Below, piece by piece: positions 43,134 to 52,606 of a DNA stretch of 64,000 nucleotides (positions within the stretch are counted from its first letter, which is position 1; every line of letters starts with the position of its first letter). The position numbers and the translations under genes are program-made. A model generated the notes under the pieces. The model was not told the DNA's origin and made no database searches. It saw only the letters and a program-made list of their open reading frames with translations. Origin of the DNA: Halarsenatibacter silvermanii (GTDB lineage: Bacteria > Bacillota > Halanaerobiia > Halanaerobiales > Halarsenatibacteraceae); NCBI RefSeq assembly GCF_900103135.1, contig NZ_FNGO01000005.1:62001-126000 (forward strand), read 5' to 3'.

Positions 43134-43667
43134 TTACAGCTCCTCCTCACCTTCGCTATCTATCTCCTCATCTATCTCAACATTTTCAAAAACATCATCA
43201 ACGAAATCGCGAAACTGTTCTCGCTCCTCTTTAACTTCTTCAGTCACGTTTTCATCTTCCTGAACAATCTCCTTGCGCACCAGGGCTCTGTGGGCCACTT
43301 CATCGGCTATATAAATAGGCGTATCGGTCCTCAAAGCCATGGCAATGGAGTCGCTGGGCCGGGCGTCGAAAGTCAACTGTTCGTCCCCATGGCGAACAAT
43401 AAACCGGGCATAGAAGGTGCCATCTTTAAGATCATTTACGATAACTTTTTCCGGGCTGGCGTCAAAGGAGTTCATCACCTTTTTCATAAGATCGTAGCTT
43501 ATGGGACGGGGAAGCTCGATATCCTTAAGTGCAACCATTATGGCCTGAGCTTCTGCATGACCCACTCCTATGGGCAAAATACCGGACCCGTCCTCCTCCT
43601 GCAGGAGTATTACCGGCGTCTGACTGTCTGGATTTACGCCAACCGCTCTCACGTAAACTTCACGCAT
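43134..43667 (-). CDS. Bifunctional nuclease family (DUF151) protein
   Basis: A 177-residue protein of the BFN/DUF151 family, whose plant and bacterial members show DNase and RNase activity. Diagnostic: LQEEDGSGILPIGVGHAEAQ, ELPRPISYDLMKKVM, and the DARPSDSIAMALRTDTPIYI motif. An acidic tail of about 40 residues follows. GGGAGG precedes the ATG. It is followed at once by the exported acidic protein gene. A role in stress is only suggested by family reports. Confidence 0.88.
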   Translation of the reverse strand: MREVYVRAVGVNPDSQTPVILLQEEDGSGILPIGVGHAEAQAIMVALKDIELPRPISYDLMKKVMNSFDASPEKVIVNDLKDGTFYARFIVRHGDEQLTFDARPSDSIAMALRTDTPIYIADEVAHRALVRKEIVQEDENVTEEVKEEREQFRDFVDDVFENVEIDEEIDSEGEEEL

Positions 43668-43801
43668 ATTTATTACCTCCCTTCCCGGGAAAATTTCTGC
43701 GTTAAATATTTTGTCGACTGTGGTAAATCTCGCTGCTCATCGGGATCTGTAATAACTATTATAGCAGAAAAGTCGGGATATTTCTACGATAATTTTCGAC
43801 T

Positions 43802-44104
43802 TCAGGAGAGTTTCTCCTCCACCGATTTTAGCTTTTGTTTCATACTCCCTTCCTTATCCCGCCGCTCATCAATTTTGATCTGAGTGCTGACTCTCTCCGC
43901 ACCTTCGGCAAAAGGTGCCTGATGGAGTTTTTCAACCAGCTTTAATACAGCTGTTATCTCCCCCTGCAGTATGGTGCCCATGGGCGTCAGCTCGAATTCG
44001 ACTTCATCCTGATCTTTTAAAATTTCATGACAGCCGGCCACATATTCGCTGAGACCGGGTTCACCGGTGCCTATAGGTACAACGGATATTTCAGCTATTA
44101 TCAC
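43802..44104 (-). CDS. MTH1187-family thiamine-binding protein
   Basis: A 100-residue ferredoxin-fold protein of the MTH1187/YkoF group, members of which bind thiamine or its pyrimidine precursor. It reads IIAEISVVPIGTGEPGLSEY then FELTPMGTILQGE, both typical. The start is a GTG behind AGAGGAGG. It lies four bases after the RDD-family gene on the same strand, so the two are cotranscribed. No thiamine transport gene is adjacent. Confidence 0.85.
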   Translation of the reverse strand: MIIAEISVVPIGTGEPGLSEYVAGCHEILKDQDEVEFELTPMGTILQGEITAVLKLVEKLHQAPFAEGAERVSTQIKIDERRDKEGSMKQKLKSVEEKLS

Positions 44105-44108
44105 GAGT

Positions 44109-44549
44109 TTACCTCCTCTTTGAATTTTTTATTACTTTTGTCCCGGCCAATCTGTCCCCCAGTCGAATACCTTCAGGATCACTGGTGAGAATAAATAGTT
44201 CGATGCTTTTAACAATAACTCCCAGCAGCGGGCCCAGCACCCAGCCCAGAACGGGAATGACACCTACCACACGGCCGGGAATCAATGTCAGATTTCTCCT
44301 TGCGGAATTTTTCATTTCGACCGCACTTCCATCTTTCTTTTCAATCCTCAAATTCATAAGCTTTTTGCCTATGCTCCTGCTGCGCCATTCTTCATATCCT
44401 GTCAGTTTATAGATCAGCGCATCCCGCGAAAGCATATAAAATATACCGTAAAGTCCTCCCAGAACTGGTACGAAAAACAATGCTGAACCTATCAGGCTGT
44501 CAATAATTGCTGCCCCCACCCTGGGAGCCACTTCAGCAGTTTTGGACAA
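44109..44549 (-). CDS. RDD family membrane protein
   Basis: An integral membrane protein of about 146 residues with the RDD domain: APRVGAAIIDSLIGSALFFV (Arg and Asp in helix 1), the RSRSIGKKLMNLRIEKKDGS loop, and a closing GIRLGDRLAGTKVI. The function of RDD proteins is mostly unknown; some act as ion antiporters under salt and alkali stress, which would suit this organism. The start is TTG, behind GAGGAGGG. An earlier ATG at 44630 is rejected because the divergent hsp20 promoter occupies that stretch. Confidence 0.8.
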   Translation of the reverse strand: MSKTAEVAPRVGAAIIDSLIGSALFFVPVLGGLYGIFYMLSRDALIYKLTGYEEWRSRSIGKKLMNLRIEKKDGSAVEMKNSARRNLTLIPGRVVGVIPVLGWVLGPLLGVIVKSIELFILTSDPEGIRLGDRLAGTKVIKNSKRR

Positions 44550-44567
44550 AAAATCCCTCCTCTGCTC

Positions 44568-44596
44568 TTGACTTTCTTTGACCTTTATCCTATAAT
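44568..44596 (+). promoter_or_regulatory. Promoter of hsp20
   Basis: TTGACT and TATAAT separated by exactly 17 bases, 60 bases before the hsp20 start. No HrcA-type CIRCE repeat is seen nearby. Confidence 0.75.
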
Positions 44597-44655
44597 ACTT
44601 ATTGAAGGTCAGTAATGATAAAAAATTCATCCAATAAATTCAGGAGGTGGAAGTT

Positions 44656-45108
44656 ATGTTCAGACTCAGACCATTCGGCGAGGGTAGAAGAAGGCGGCGC
44701 AAAAAACCTCAGAAATCGCCCGCCGAAACCATACTGAATAGTTTTCTATCAGAAAATCTGGAAAGCATGAGAGATGCAATCAGAGAAGATTTCTGCACTG
44801 ATATAATCGAGGAAAATGAGCGATTCATCATCGAAGCAGAACTTCCCGGCCTCAGCAAGGACGATATTGATCTCGAGCTGGAAGAAAACATTTTGACCAT
44901 AACAGCCCGGCATCCCCGACAGGAAGAACATGAAGAAGAAAATTATATCCATCGCGAACGCAGAACCGGAGCCTATCAGCGCAGCTTCCGGATAGAAAAT
45001 GTTCAGGAAGATGAAATAACTGCAGCATTTGAAAACGGCATTCTGAAAATAGATCTACCCAAAGAAAAAGAAGAAGAACCGGGCAGGCGTACTATAGATA
45101 TAAACTAA
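44656..45108 (+). CDS. Small heat shock protein, Hsp20/alpha-crystallin family
   Basis: A 150-residue holdase chaperone that keeps unfolding proteins soluble. The N-terminal arm is basic (GEGRRRRRKK); the alpha-crystallin domain runs from about 48 to 138 (ENERFIIEAELPGLSKDDID, RRTGAYQRSFRI, AAFENGILKIDLPK), with a final short acidic tail. The family's LPK signature is present. AGGAGGTG supports the ATG at 44656. It has its own strong promoter and a shared terminator. Confidence 0.92.
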   Translation: MFRLRPFGEGRRRRRKKPQKSPAETILNSFLSENLESMRDAIREDFCTDIIEENERFIIEAELPGLSKDDIDLELEENILTITARHPRQEEHEEENYIHRERRTGAYQRSFRIENVQEDEITAAFENGILKIDLPKEKEEEPGRRTIDIN

Positions 45109-45147
45109 AATATTGAGAATACTGATTTCACAATATAGATCTTCAGA

Positions 45148-45182
45148 GACCGGTCCTCTTTTTTTAGGGCCGGTCTATTTAA
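45148..45182. terminator. Terminator between hsp20 and the CofE-like gene
   Basis: GACCGGTCCT and AGGGCCGGTC pair over ten positions with one mismatch, with a T-rich loop. On the plus strand TATTTAAATTTT follows. It separates two convergent genes. Confidence 0.7.
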
Positions 45183-45185
45183 ATT

Positions 45186-46343
45186 TTAAGAGAGAAAATC
45201 TTTTACCAGGACCATGGGGGTGCCTTCATCGGCCGAACCGGAGATAAGATCAGCCAGGCTGGCTATCAGATCTTTCGCCTTCCGGGGGGTGGTCCCCTCA
45301 TCCTCAGTCTCAACCTTCTCTTCTTTAATCATCCTCTCAATCTCTTCCTGTTCATAGCCCTCACCGGCATATTTATCGACTAAATATTTATATTTGTTGC
45401 CCCGACGCATCCTGTCCTCCAGTCCCGAGGTAAATCCGAATGAAGTTACGGGATCGGCCAGCTCATAAATGCCAGTCTCGGGGTCTTTATAGGCTCCATC
45501 GCCGTAAACTATTATCTCTATTTCGCGGTCAAATTTTTCTTTGATAGATTTTTTCAACTGACTGGAAAATTCAAAAGGTTTGCCAGGAGCCAGTTTTATC
45601 TTTTCCCCGGCTGAGAGATTGCTGCCCAGAAGACCCCAGCTGCTGTTCTCTTCGCTGTTACAGATACAGGTCAAATCCATCACTTCAATAAACTTATCCA
45701 GCTTTTTTGCCCTTTCGATAACCTGAAGTTTATCGCGGCGGCGGGTGTGAATCGAAGATATAATTACCGCATCGATATCCTCATCTACTAGCCGGCCGGG
45801 GTCATTGCAGAGATAAATCTCGTGCTCGGCCATCTCTTCATTGATGATATCCTGATAAAATTCGAGATAATTGATTCCGGTTACCGGGTGATTGAAATCT
45901 AAATCCTGGCTACCCTTTAATTCTTCATAATTATAAGCATGTCCTTCTTCCAGATCACCATCGACCACCAGATTGCCGACTTCATCCCGGGGATAGCTCT
46001 GCTGTATGATAACTTTACCGTTTTTTACCGCCCGGGCAAAAGCTTTGAGAATTGCCGAAAATCTATTCCTGCTGGTAATGGGAAACTGGACCAGCAGATT
46101 ATAATTTTCATTAATTCCGTGTTCTTCGTGCAGTTCTTCAACAACATCATCAACAGTGACATAATTGTTCTGTGATCTGGCCAGCACAGATTCAGTGACA
46201 CAGAGAACATCTCCATCATCCAGCAGTCCATCCTGTTCGCAGCGAACGAGCAAATCCATTATTTCTGTTTTCAGATCAACCTCCGGGGTGATTGCTCCCA
46301 GCTTCAGTCCAAAGGCCGATACACCTACATAATCCAGATTCAT
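45186..46343 (-). CDS. F420:glutamate ligase (CofE)-like family protein
   Basis: A 385-residue protein of the CofE/FbiB ligase-like family. In archaea CofE adds glutamate to coenzyme F420-0; members in Firmicutes without F420 have unknown substrates. It shows [60 protein letters not shown] and [21 protein letters not shown] strong TTAGGAGG site lies before the ATG, and a promoter (TTTAAA, 17 bases, TATACT) upstream. It is transcribed alone. Confidence 0.75.
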   Translation of the reverse strand: MNLDYVGVSAFGLKLGAITPEVDLKTEIMDLLVRCEQDGLLDDGDVLCVTESVLARSQNNYVTVDDVVEELHEEHGINENYNLLVQFPITSRNRFSAILKAFARAVKNGKVIIQQSYPRDEVGNLVVDGDLEEGHAYNYEELKGSQDLDFNHPVTGINYLEFYQDIINEEMAEHEIYLCNDPGRLVDEDIDAVIISSIHTRRRDKLQVIERAKKLDKFIEVMDLTCICNSEENSSWGLLGSNLSAGEKIKLAPGKPFEFSSQLKKSIKEKFDREIEIIVYGDGAYKDPETGIYELADPVTSFGFTSGLEDRMRRGNKYKYLVDKYAGEGYEQEEIERMIKEEKVETEDEGTTPRKAKDLIASLADLISGSADEGTPMVLVKDFLS

Positions 46344-46412
46344 TATGGCAAACCTCCTAATATCTTAAAGAGCCTGATCTTCTGGAAATAAGTTCTTCGG
46401 ATCTCTAATGTC

Positions 46413-46441
46413 AGTATACTATGAATCGATCTGGATTTAAA
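46413..46441 (-). promoter_or_regulatory. Promoter of the CofE-like gene
   Basis: On the minus strand TTTAAA (46441-46436) and TATACT (46418-46413) with a 17-base spacer, 70 bases before the start. Confidence 0.5.
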
Positions 46442-46493
46442 CAGTTTATCTTTGTTTGCAGGAAATTTTTTTTATATTTCAACAGTGATTTGC

Positions 46494-46522
46494 TTGTGAT
46501 TTAAAAATCGGATTATTATAAT
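46494..46522 (+). promoter_or_regulatory. Promoter of the TVP38-family gene
   Basis: TTGTGA and TATAAT with a 17-base spacer. The leader carries a hairpin, GTCCCA (46575-46580) with TGGGAC (46593-46598), just before the start. Confidence 0.6.
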
Positions 46523-46615
46523 GATAGTAGAGGTTAGCCGGGTGGCGCTAATATACGATCAAAAATTTAAAAAAGTCCCACCAAAAATAGGATGGGACGC
46601 AGGCATGGTGATATA

Positions 46616-47281
46616 ATGAACAGGACAATGGCTTTAAAGATCTTTTTGGCCGGCCTTTTATTCGCAATCATATATTTTTTCTGGGACAGCATGCGATTTT
46701 TGGACATTCGGGAAATCGTATTTGACGCAGAAAACCGTTTTAGAGGAACTATGGCTATTTTATTTCTCTTCGCCGCCAAATCGATCTTCTTTTTCCTGCC
46801 GGCTCCTCTTCTTTATATATTAGCAGGGATGCTGCTTTCAACTCCTCTGGCCTTCTCGCTGATCTGTGCCGGGCTCTTTCTGGAATTTTCCCTGACTTAC
46901 TTTTATGGAGCCATGCTGGGCAGCGATTTCGTTGAGAAAATTTTAACCCGCAGTCAGCGTTTTCAAAAGCTGCTAAACTATAACCTGGAGAATGATTTAA
47001 AATTGGCTTTCACCCTGAGGCTCACCCCGATTAATCTGGAGGCTGTCAGCCTGGTCATGGGAGCAAGCGGCAGCAAATTCTGGAGGTTCATCGCCGCCTC
47101 GCTTATGGGAATAGTACCCAAACTGCTGGTTTATATTTTGATCGGCAATGCCATTGTTCACCCGATCACAGTATCTACCATAGCTTTATTTGTTATCATG
47201 CTGGGAACCTGGGCGGCTGTGGTCATAGTTCTGAACAGAAATTATGTTCTTCCGGAAAATACATCTCAAAAGCAGAAATAA
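46616..47281 (+). CDS. TVP38/TMEM64 (DedA-like) family membrane protein
   Basis: A 221-residue protein with five or six transmembrane helices. It shows the VTT/SNARE-associated pattern: FFLPAPLLYILAGMLLSTPL, then the re-entrant region FYGAMLGSDFVEKIL and FTLRLTPINLEAVSLVMGAS, and FWRFIAASLMGIVPKLLVYI. Relatives are thought to move or scramble phospholipids. The ATG at 46616 has GGTG six bases upstream; another ATG at 46592 lies within a leader hairpin and has no good site. It stands alone and converges on trkA. Confidence 0.82.
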   Translation: MNRTMALKIFLAGLLFAIIYFFWDSMRFLDIREIVFDAENRFRGTMAILFLFAAKSIFFFLPAPLLYILAGMLLSTPLAFSLICAGLFLEFSLTYFYGAMLGSDFVEKILTRSQRFQKLLNYNLENDLKLAFTLRLTPINLEAVSLVMGASGSKFWRFIAASLMGIVPKLLVYILIGNAIVHPITVSTIALFVIMLGTWAAVVIVLNRNYVLPENTSQKQK

Positions 47282-47332
47282 AGAAAATGCTGATCCCAAC
47301 AAATCAAACCTGTTCTTACTCGATTTTATTTT

Positions 47333-48004
47333 TTAAGAAGGCACCATAAATTCAGCCGCTCTATGCATTTCCTCTTCATTGGCTACCAGAAAAACCTGAT
47401 TCCCGCTGTGAATTCTCCTGTGGCCCCGTGGTATAATCAGTTCATCTTCTTCCTTATTGTATATTCCGGCTATAACCACTTCATCAGGAAATTCATCCTG
47501 AGATGTTATTTCAGAAACTGTCATGCCGCAGATATGACTCTCTTCCGGAATCGTGATTATAGAAATCTCAGCCTTCCCATCTCCCAGAGAAGCCAGCCTG
47601 CGCACTTTGGGCTCCTCGATGTCATTGGCAAATTTGCCAACCATCATATCCATTACGCTGCCGATAGTGCTGGCCCCGGCGCTGCGATAAGCGCTTTCAT
47701 ATTCCGGATCCCGCATCCGGACCATAATTTTATCCACATCAAAATTATTGGCCAGCACTGTAAAGGCCAGATTATCGGCATCATTGCGCATCACAGCCAC
47801 TGCAGCATCTGCTTTCTCTATCCCGGCATCTTTCAAAACACCAACCTTGGTGGCGCTGCCATGAACACTTACCGCTCCAAATTGACTGTAAATCTGTTCA
47901 CAAACCTGCCGGTCAATGTCTATAACCACCAGATCATGTTCATTAGAAAGTTTTTTAATAAGATTTCTTCCTACAATACCTCCTCCTGCTATAACTATAT
48001 ACAT
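47333..48004 (-). CDS. trkA: Trk potassium uptake regulatory subunit TrkA
   Basis: A 223-residue cytosolic gating protein for a TrkH channel. The RCK domain starts with YIVIAGGGIVGRNLIKKLS (nucleotide loop) and VVIDIDRQVCEQI (ribose-binding Asp), and ends near residue 130. A TrkA-C domain follows (ISIITIPEESHICGMTVSEI, ELIIPRGHRRIHSGNQVFLV). GGAGGTG fixes the start at 48004; 16 upstream codons in frame are not used. It lies 51 bases after trkH on the same strand. Confidence 0.92.
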   Translation of the reverse strand: MYIVIAGGGIVGRNLIKKLSNEHDLVVIDIDRQVCEQIYSQFGAVSVHGSATKVGVLKDAGIEKADAAVAVMRNDADNLAFTVLANNFDVDKIMVRMRDPEYESAYRSAGASTIGSVMDMMVGKFANDIEEPKVRRLASLGDGKAEISIITIPEESHICGMTVSEITSQDEFPDEVVIAGIYNKEEDELIIPRGHRRIHSGNQVFLVANEEEMHRAAEFMVPS

Positions 48005-48055
48005 TTTATTCACCTCCACAATAATTTGAAATATAAAACCAATCAGGTTCACATA

Positions 48056-49546
48056 TTATTTTTTCCAGATATCCAGGCGGAACAGAGCTATTACCGGTAT
48101 GATCTCCAGCCTGCCGGCCAGCATACCGAATATATAGGTGACCTTAACCACAGGATGAATCTCTATCATCTCCGCTACCGTTATGTAAGAGGGCCCTATA
48201 TTATTAACCGCAGAAAACATACCGGAAAACGATTCTGCAATATTATGCGGGGAAAACACTGCAGTAATCACTCCACCCACCAGCAAAATAAAGAGCCAGG
48301 CAAAAAAGAGTCCGGCAATCTGTGAAACATCTTCCCAATCAATTTTTTCCTTTTCCAGCGTCACCGGCATAACCGAGCGGCGCGGCATACCTAAAGCTTT
48401 AATCTCCCGGGCAAAAAGCCTTCTTAAAATAAGAATCCGCAGCACTTTTACCCCTCCACCGGTTGATCCTACACAGCCGCCTATTAGCATCATAACCAAA
48501 AACAGCTGTCGGGCAGGAATGATAAAATACGGAGAGCCAATATATTGGGTTTCATATCCGGTTGTTGTCATGATGGAAATAACCTGAAAAAGGCTGGTCC
48601 GAAATACTGACTCTATATTTTGCAGGTATAATGCTACCTCTTCACTCAAAAATACTGAAACCATGATAATAACAGTAAAACCGGCAACTAATTTGCCATA
48701 AAATTTAAATTCAGGATTGCCCAGCACCTCGCGCCAGTTTTTCTGCAAAATGCGATAATGCATGAGAAAATTAGTCCCACTGAAAAACATGAAAATTATA
48801 AATATATATTCGATCAGCCTAAAATTGGCATAGCCCGCCTGCTGAAAATAGGCTATGCTGGCATCATAACGAGAAAAACCGCCCGTGGAAAGCGTAGTCA
48901 TGGTATGAATAACCGCATCGAATAAACTCAACCCCGCCAGTAATAACAATATTGTTTGCAAAACTGATAGCCCTGCATATATAGACCACAAAATTTTGAT
49001 GGTTTTAAATAAGTTAGGAACGGGCCGGCTGGAAGAAATTTTATGTGCTTCCGCTCCGAATAAATTCCAGGTAGCCCCTTCACTGCGAAAAGTTATTAGC
49101 AGAAAGAAAGACAAAATTCCCAGACCACCCAGCCACTGAATTAAGCTGCGCAGAAAAATAAGGGAGAGAGGATAGTTTTCCAGACCTGAAATTAATGTTA
49201 TACCTGTGGTGGTAAAGCCACTCATGGCTTCAAAATACGCATCCAAAAAGCTGATATTAAAACCTAAAGTCAGGGGAATTGCTACCACAAATGAGGCTGT
49301 CAGCCAGCCCAGACCGGTGATTATCATACTGGCACTTATGTCTAAGCTTATATTTTTATGATGATAATAATGGGCAATATAGCCCAGGGATATTGCTCCC
49401 AATCCTGTAAATAAATAGATCAAAACCAGGCGAAAACTTTCCTGAAAATAAAGGCTTAAAGCCAGCGGAAAAAACATAAAGGCCCCCAGCAATATTAAAA
49501 GGTTGCCCAAAATATCTATAATCCCTTTCAACTTATCCGAGAGCAA
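48056..49546 (-). CDS. trkH: Trk-type potassium channel subunit TrkH
   Basis: A 496-residue K+ uptake protein made of four pore-forming repeats. Selectivity filter-type stretches are SGFTTTGITL, STGGFSRYD, TTTGYETQ and SAVNNIGPS. Also present is VGSTGGGVKVLRILILRRL, the TrkH loop before repeat 3. With TrkA it takes up potassium driven by ion gradients; in a salt-in organism this supplies the main osmolyte. TTG start after GGAGG. It is 183 bases downstream of the separate KtrB-type gene. Confidence 0.93.
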   Translation of the reverse strand: MLSDKLKGIIDILGNLLILLGAFMFFPLALSLYFQESFRLVLIYLFTGLGAISLGYIAHYYHHKNISLDISASMIITGLGWLTASFVVAIPLTLGFNISFLDAYFEAMSGFTTTGITLISGLENYPLSLIFLRSLIQWLGGLGILSFFLLITFRSEGATWNLFGAEAHKISSSRPVPNLFKTIKILWSIYAGLSVLQTILLLLAGLSLFDAVIHTMTTLSTGGFSRYDASIAYFQQAGYANFRLIEYIFIIFMFFSGTNFLMHYRILQKNWREVLGNPEFKFYGKLVAGFTVIIMVSVFLSEEVALYLQNIESVFRTSLFQVISIMTTTGYETQYIGSPYFIIPARQLFLVMMLIGGCVGSTGGGVKVLRILILRRLFAREIKALGMPRRSVMPVTLEKEKIDWEDVSQIAGLFFAWLFILLVGGVITAVFSPHNIAESFSGMFSAVNNIGPSYITVAEMIEIHPVVKVTYIFGMLAGRLEIIPVIALFRLDIWKK

Positions 49547-49729
49547 ATTTCAGCCTCCTCCCCAAATAACCAGTAAGCCTGATATAATTTTCACCTTTCT
49601 AAAGCCGGCAAAATTGGTTGTCCGTAAATTTTCATCCTGCCATTATATAAACTGAATATTGCCCAGATAACGCCAGCTTACCTAATTCATTATTTTTTTC
49701 GCCATTTTATCTCTCCTCCACAATAAAAT

Positions 49730-51100
49730 TTAACCGATCATTATATCTTCCTGAGCATAGCGAAAGCTCTTTTTAGCTGAATTAATATTCCCCAGCGAGA
49801 TAACCAGCGTAAGAGGTCCTATCCTACCTGTCAGCATTGTTAATATGATCATTAATCTTCCCGGCCGGCTCAATCCACCGGTTATACCCGTAGAAAGCCC
49901 TACTGTTCCGAAGGCAGAAACCGATTCAAAAAGCACATCTATAAACTCCGCTGATTCTGTAATAGAAAGTATTATTGTGCTCAGAATTACTATTACTGCC
50001 GAAATAAATACTATAGCCACAGCTCTATCTATTATCTCTTTATTCAGACGTCTTTCCAGAACATTGTAGTCATCATCCCCTCGCAGGAAAGAAACTACAT
50101 TTGTAACTATAGCTCCCAATGTCGTAGTTTTAATCCCTCCCCCTGTAGAACAGGGCGAAGCTCCTATAAACATCAGAATAATGAGCAAAAATAATGTATT
50201 TACATTGAGAGCTCCAGTGGGTACAGTATTGAAGCCTGCTGTTCTGGGCGTCACTGACAGAAAAAAGGAAGCTGTCAACTTATCTGTAATTGCCAGATCT
50301 CCCATTGTGGCAGAATTTGTAAATTCAAAAGCAAAGACCAGAACCGAGCCGATAACCAAAAGCAAAACGGTTATCAAAATCACCATTTTACTATGCAGCG
50401 ACAGCATTCTGAAAGAAAATTTTTTGCCTTTGACATTCCCCATAAGATCTCTAATTACTGTAAAGCCCAATCCGCCAATTATAATCAAAGAAGTGAAAAT
50501 CAAATTTATTCCTGCATCTCCTGTAAAGGCCTCCAGACTGTTTCCAAATATATCAAAACCGGCATTACAAAAAGCTGACACTGCGTGGAAAATTGCAAAC
50601 CATATAGCTCTCATAGTTTCCATTTGATTTTGAAAAGACAAAAAAAGCAAAAAAGCTCCGGCCGCCTCTACAGTAAATGTTAGTGCCAGCACATATCTTA
50701 CCAGCCTGACCAGCCCTGAATATGTAAGGTTACCAATATCTTCTTTTATCAATAATCTTTCACTAAAAGTAATCCGTTTACCCACCAGCATAAACCCCAG
50801 TGTGGAAAGGGTCATAAAACCCAAACCGCCGATTTGGATTAAAATTAAAATAGTTATCTGGCCAAATAAAGACCAGTGACTGGCTGTATTGACTACAATT
50901 AAGCCGGTCACACAGACGGCAGAAGTAGCAGTGAATAAAGCGTTTAAAAATCCGGTTGACCCTTCCCCCTGCGTTGCTATGGGCAGAGAGAGTAAAATCG
51001 TTCCCAGCAAAATTACCGATAGATAACTAAAAATAATAATCCTGGGCGGATTTATCTTAATGGGTAGACGGGTAAAGGGGTCTATAATTCTCAACTGCAA
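49730..51100 (-). CDS. ktrB: KtrB-type potassium uptake channel subunit
   Basis: A 456-residue potassium channel of the KtrB type, shorter at the N-terminus than TrkH. Filters: TSAVCVTGLIV, HAVSAFCNAGFD, TPRTAGFNTV and SAFGTVGLSTG. The SPCSTGGGIKTTTLGAI loop gives the KtrB signature. Ktr systems are commonly sodium-dependent and gated by KtrA with ATP/ADP and cyclic-di-AMP. The start is one of two TTG codons after AAAGGAG. It directly follows ktrA, forming a KtrAB pair beside TrkAH. Confidence 0.9.
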   Translation of the reverse strand: MQLRIIDPFTRLPIKINPPRIIIFSYLSVILLGTILLSLPIATQGEGSTGFLNALFTATSAVCVTGLIVVNTASHWSLFGQITILILIQIGGLGFMTLSTLGFMLVGKRITFSERLLIKEDIGNLTYSGLVRLVRYVLALTFTVEAAGAFLLFLSFQNQMETMRAIWFAIFHAVSAFCNAGFDIFGNSLEAFTGDAGINLIFTSLIIIGGLGFTVIRDLMGNVKGKKFSFRMLSLHSKMVILITVLLLVIGSVLVFAFEFTNSATMGDLAITDKLTASFFLSVTPRTAGFNTVPTGALNVNTLFLLIILMFIGASPCSTGGGIKTTTLGAIVTNVVSFLRGDDDYNVLERRLNKEIIDRAVAIVFISAVIVILSTIILSITESAEFIDVLFESVSAFGTVGLSTGITGGLSRPGRLMIILTMLTGRIGPLTLVISLGNINSAKKSFRYAQEDIMIG

Positions 51101-51167
51101 TCAACTCCTTTTCTGCACCAGCCTGGCTGTAATTCCTGATAGGCAGAATCAAACTGATTAATTCTGA

Positions 51168-51809
51168 CTATTTTATGGATTCCAGCTGCTTATTCTCCCC
51201 TAGCAGCACCAGAACATCTCCCTCCCTGATTTTATTATTCCCGCCAGGTGTTAAATTTAATTCATCTCCCCGTTTTATCACCATAAGGTTGATATCATAA
51301 TCGGATCTCAAATTAATTTCTTTGAGGGTTTTATCCACCATAAACTCCGGAGCAGTAATTTCTATTATACTGTGATCAGGAGAAACTTCTATATAATCCA
51401 GCATATTTTCTGAAAGGAGGTGTTCTGCTATCCGCTCTCCCATATCTCTTTCGGGAAACACCACCTCATCCGCCCCGACCCGGGTTAAAATTTTACCATG
51501 CATCTCATTAACAGCCCGGGAAAGAACTTGAGAAACTCCATGTTCTTTTAAAATTAGGGTCGTTAATATATTAGCATGAACATCATCGCCAATGCTAACA
51601 ATCCCAACATCAAAATTTCCGACCCCCAGTGATTCCAGAACATCCCCATCTGCCGCATCCGCTTCAACAACGTGGGTTAATTCATCTCTGAGTTTATTGA
51701 TTCTTTCCTCTTTTTTATCAATCGCTAGAACTTCATTACCGTTTTTCATCAAACTTCGGGCCACACTGGAGCCAAATCGTCCCAGGCCGATAACAACAAA
51801 CTCTTTCAC
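51168..51809 (-). CDS. ktrA: KtrA-type potassium uptake regulatory subunit
   Basis: A 213-residue RCK gating ring subunit. It opens with FVVIGLGRFGSSVARSLMKN, the nucleotide loop, followed by LAIDKKEERINKL and VEADAADGDVLESLGV. The C-terminal half is an RCK_C domain (MVDKTLKEINLRSDYDINLM, REGDVLVLLGENKQLE) that binds cyclic-di-AMP in relatives. GTG start behind CTGGAGG. It lies between the USP-containing permease reading frames and ktrB, so amino-acid transport and potassium uptake share one transcript. Confidence 0.9.
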   Translation of the reverse strand: MKEFVVIGLGRFGSSVARSLMKNGNEVLAIDKKEERINKLRDELTHVVEADAADGDVLESLGVGNFDVGIVSIGDDVHANILTTLILKEHGVSQVLSRAVNEMHGKILTRVGADEVVFPERDMGERIAEHLLSENMLDYIEVSPDHSIIEITAPEFMVDKTLKEINLRSDYDINLMVIKRGDELNLTPGGNNKIREGDVLVLLGENKQLESIK

Positions 51810-51827
51810 AGGAATTAACCTCCAGTT

Positions 51828-52409
51828 TTAAAATTTCTCCGGCGACTGCTGCAAATCTTCCTCCAGATCATCTTCCTCTACAACTTCACCTTCCAGCTGT
51901 ATCTCTTCATCAATTTTCTGATCGTAACATCTAACCATCAGGACTGAAGTTTCGGCTTCCTCGGCCACAATGTCGGGAACAGAACCGAAGAGCATATTTT
52001 TCAATCTCCATTCTTTAGAAGCTCCCATGATGATTAAATTATAATCTTTATTATAACTCTCATTGATAATGCCTTCGACTACTTTATCGGCAAAAACAAC
52101 CTTTATTTCTCCACTAACACTGCTATCTTCAAAGATATCTTTGACCTGTTTCCAGGCGTTTTCTTCCTCTTTTTGCGGATCTCCTCCGCGTTCGATAACT
52201 CTAAGGATGACCACCTCTCCCATATTTCCATAATTAGATGCCAATCTTTTTGCTACTTTCACACCCCAGTAAGCATGCTCGCTGCCGCGATAAGGAACAA
52301 GAATTTTGCGCGGCTCCTGCAGCCCATTATCCTTTAAAACACCTACAGGACAGGGGGCATTCTGCACCAATTTATTAACAAGACTCTCATAAATTTTAGC
52401 GGTGCTCAT
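51828..52409 (-). CDS. Universal stress domain part of a frameshifted APC-USP permease
   Basis: The frame holds a USP domain (RKILVPYRGSEHAYWGVKVA, EVVILRVIERGG, DYNLIIMGASKEWRLKNMLFGS, TSVLMVRCYD) and an acidic tail. The same frame is open upstream to 52634 with VPEQTPLDIAEYREE and FLLLGWQGAMS, which is the rest of an earlier USP domain. That region joins the end of the permease (ITLLNVIR) if five bases are removed. The ATG at 52409 follows no good ribosome site. So this is the C-terminal part of one long permease split by a frameshift; independent translation is uncertain. Confidence 0.7.
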   Translation of the reverse strand: MSTAKIYESLVNKLVQNAPCPVGVLKDNGLQEPRKILVPYRGSEHAYWGVKVAKRLASNYGNMGEVVILRVIERGGDPQKEEENAWKQVKDIFEDSSVSGEIKVVFADKVVEGIINESYNKDYNLIIMGASKEWRLKNMLFGSVPDIVAEEAETSVLMVRCYDQKIDEEIQLEGEVVEEDDLEEDLQQSPEKF

Positions 52410-52606
52410 AGCTCCCTGCCAGCCCAGGAGGAGAAAATCTGTATTTTCATCTGTAATTAATTTATTTATAGTTTTGAATCTGCTGCGAGAGTAAAATATG
52501 CGGGGATTGATGATTATACCTTCTTTTTCCCCGAATTCAACAGCTAAATTAAGCAGCTGCTGATAGGTCTCATGTCTTTCCTGCAGAGTTTCCTCGCGAT
52601 ATTCAG

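Noticed and set aside
46575-46598. Terminator on the minus strand before the TVP38 gene
   Set aside because: The hairpin has a T-run only on the minus strand, where no transcript is expected; kept only as a note on the leader.
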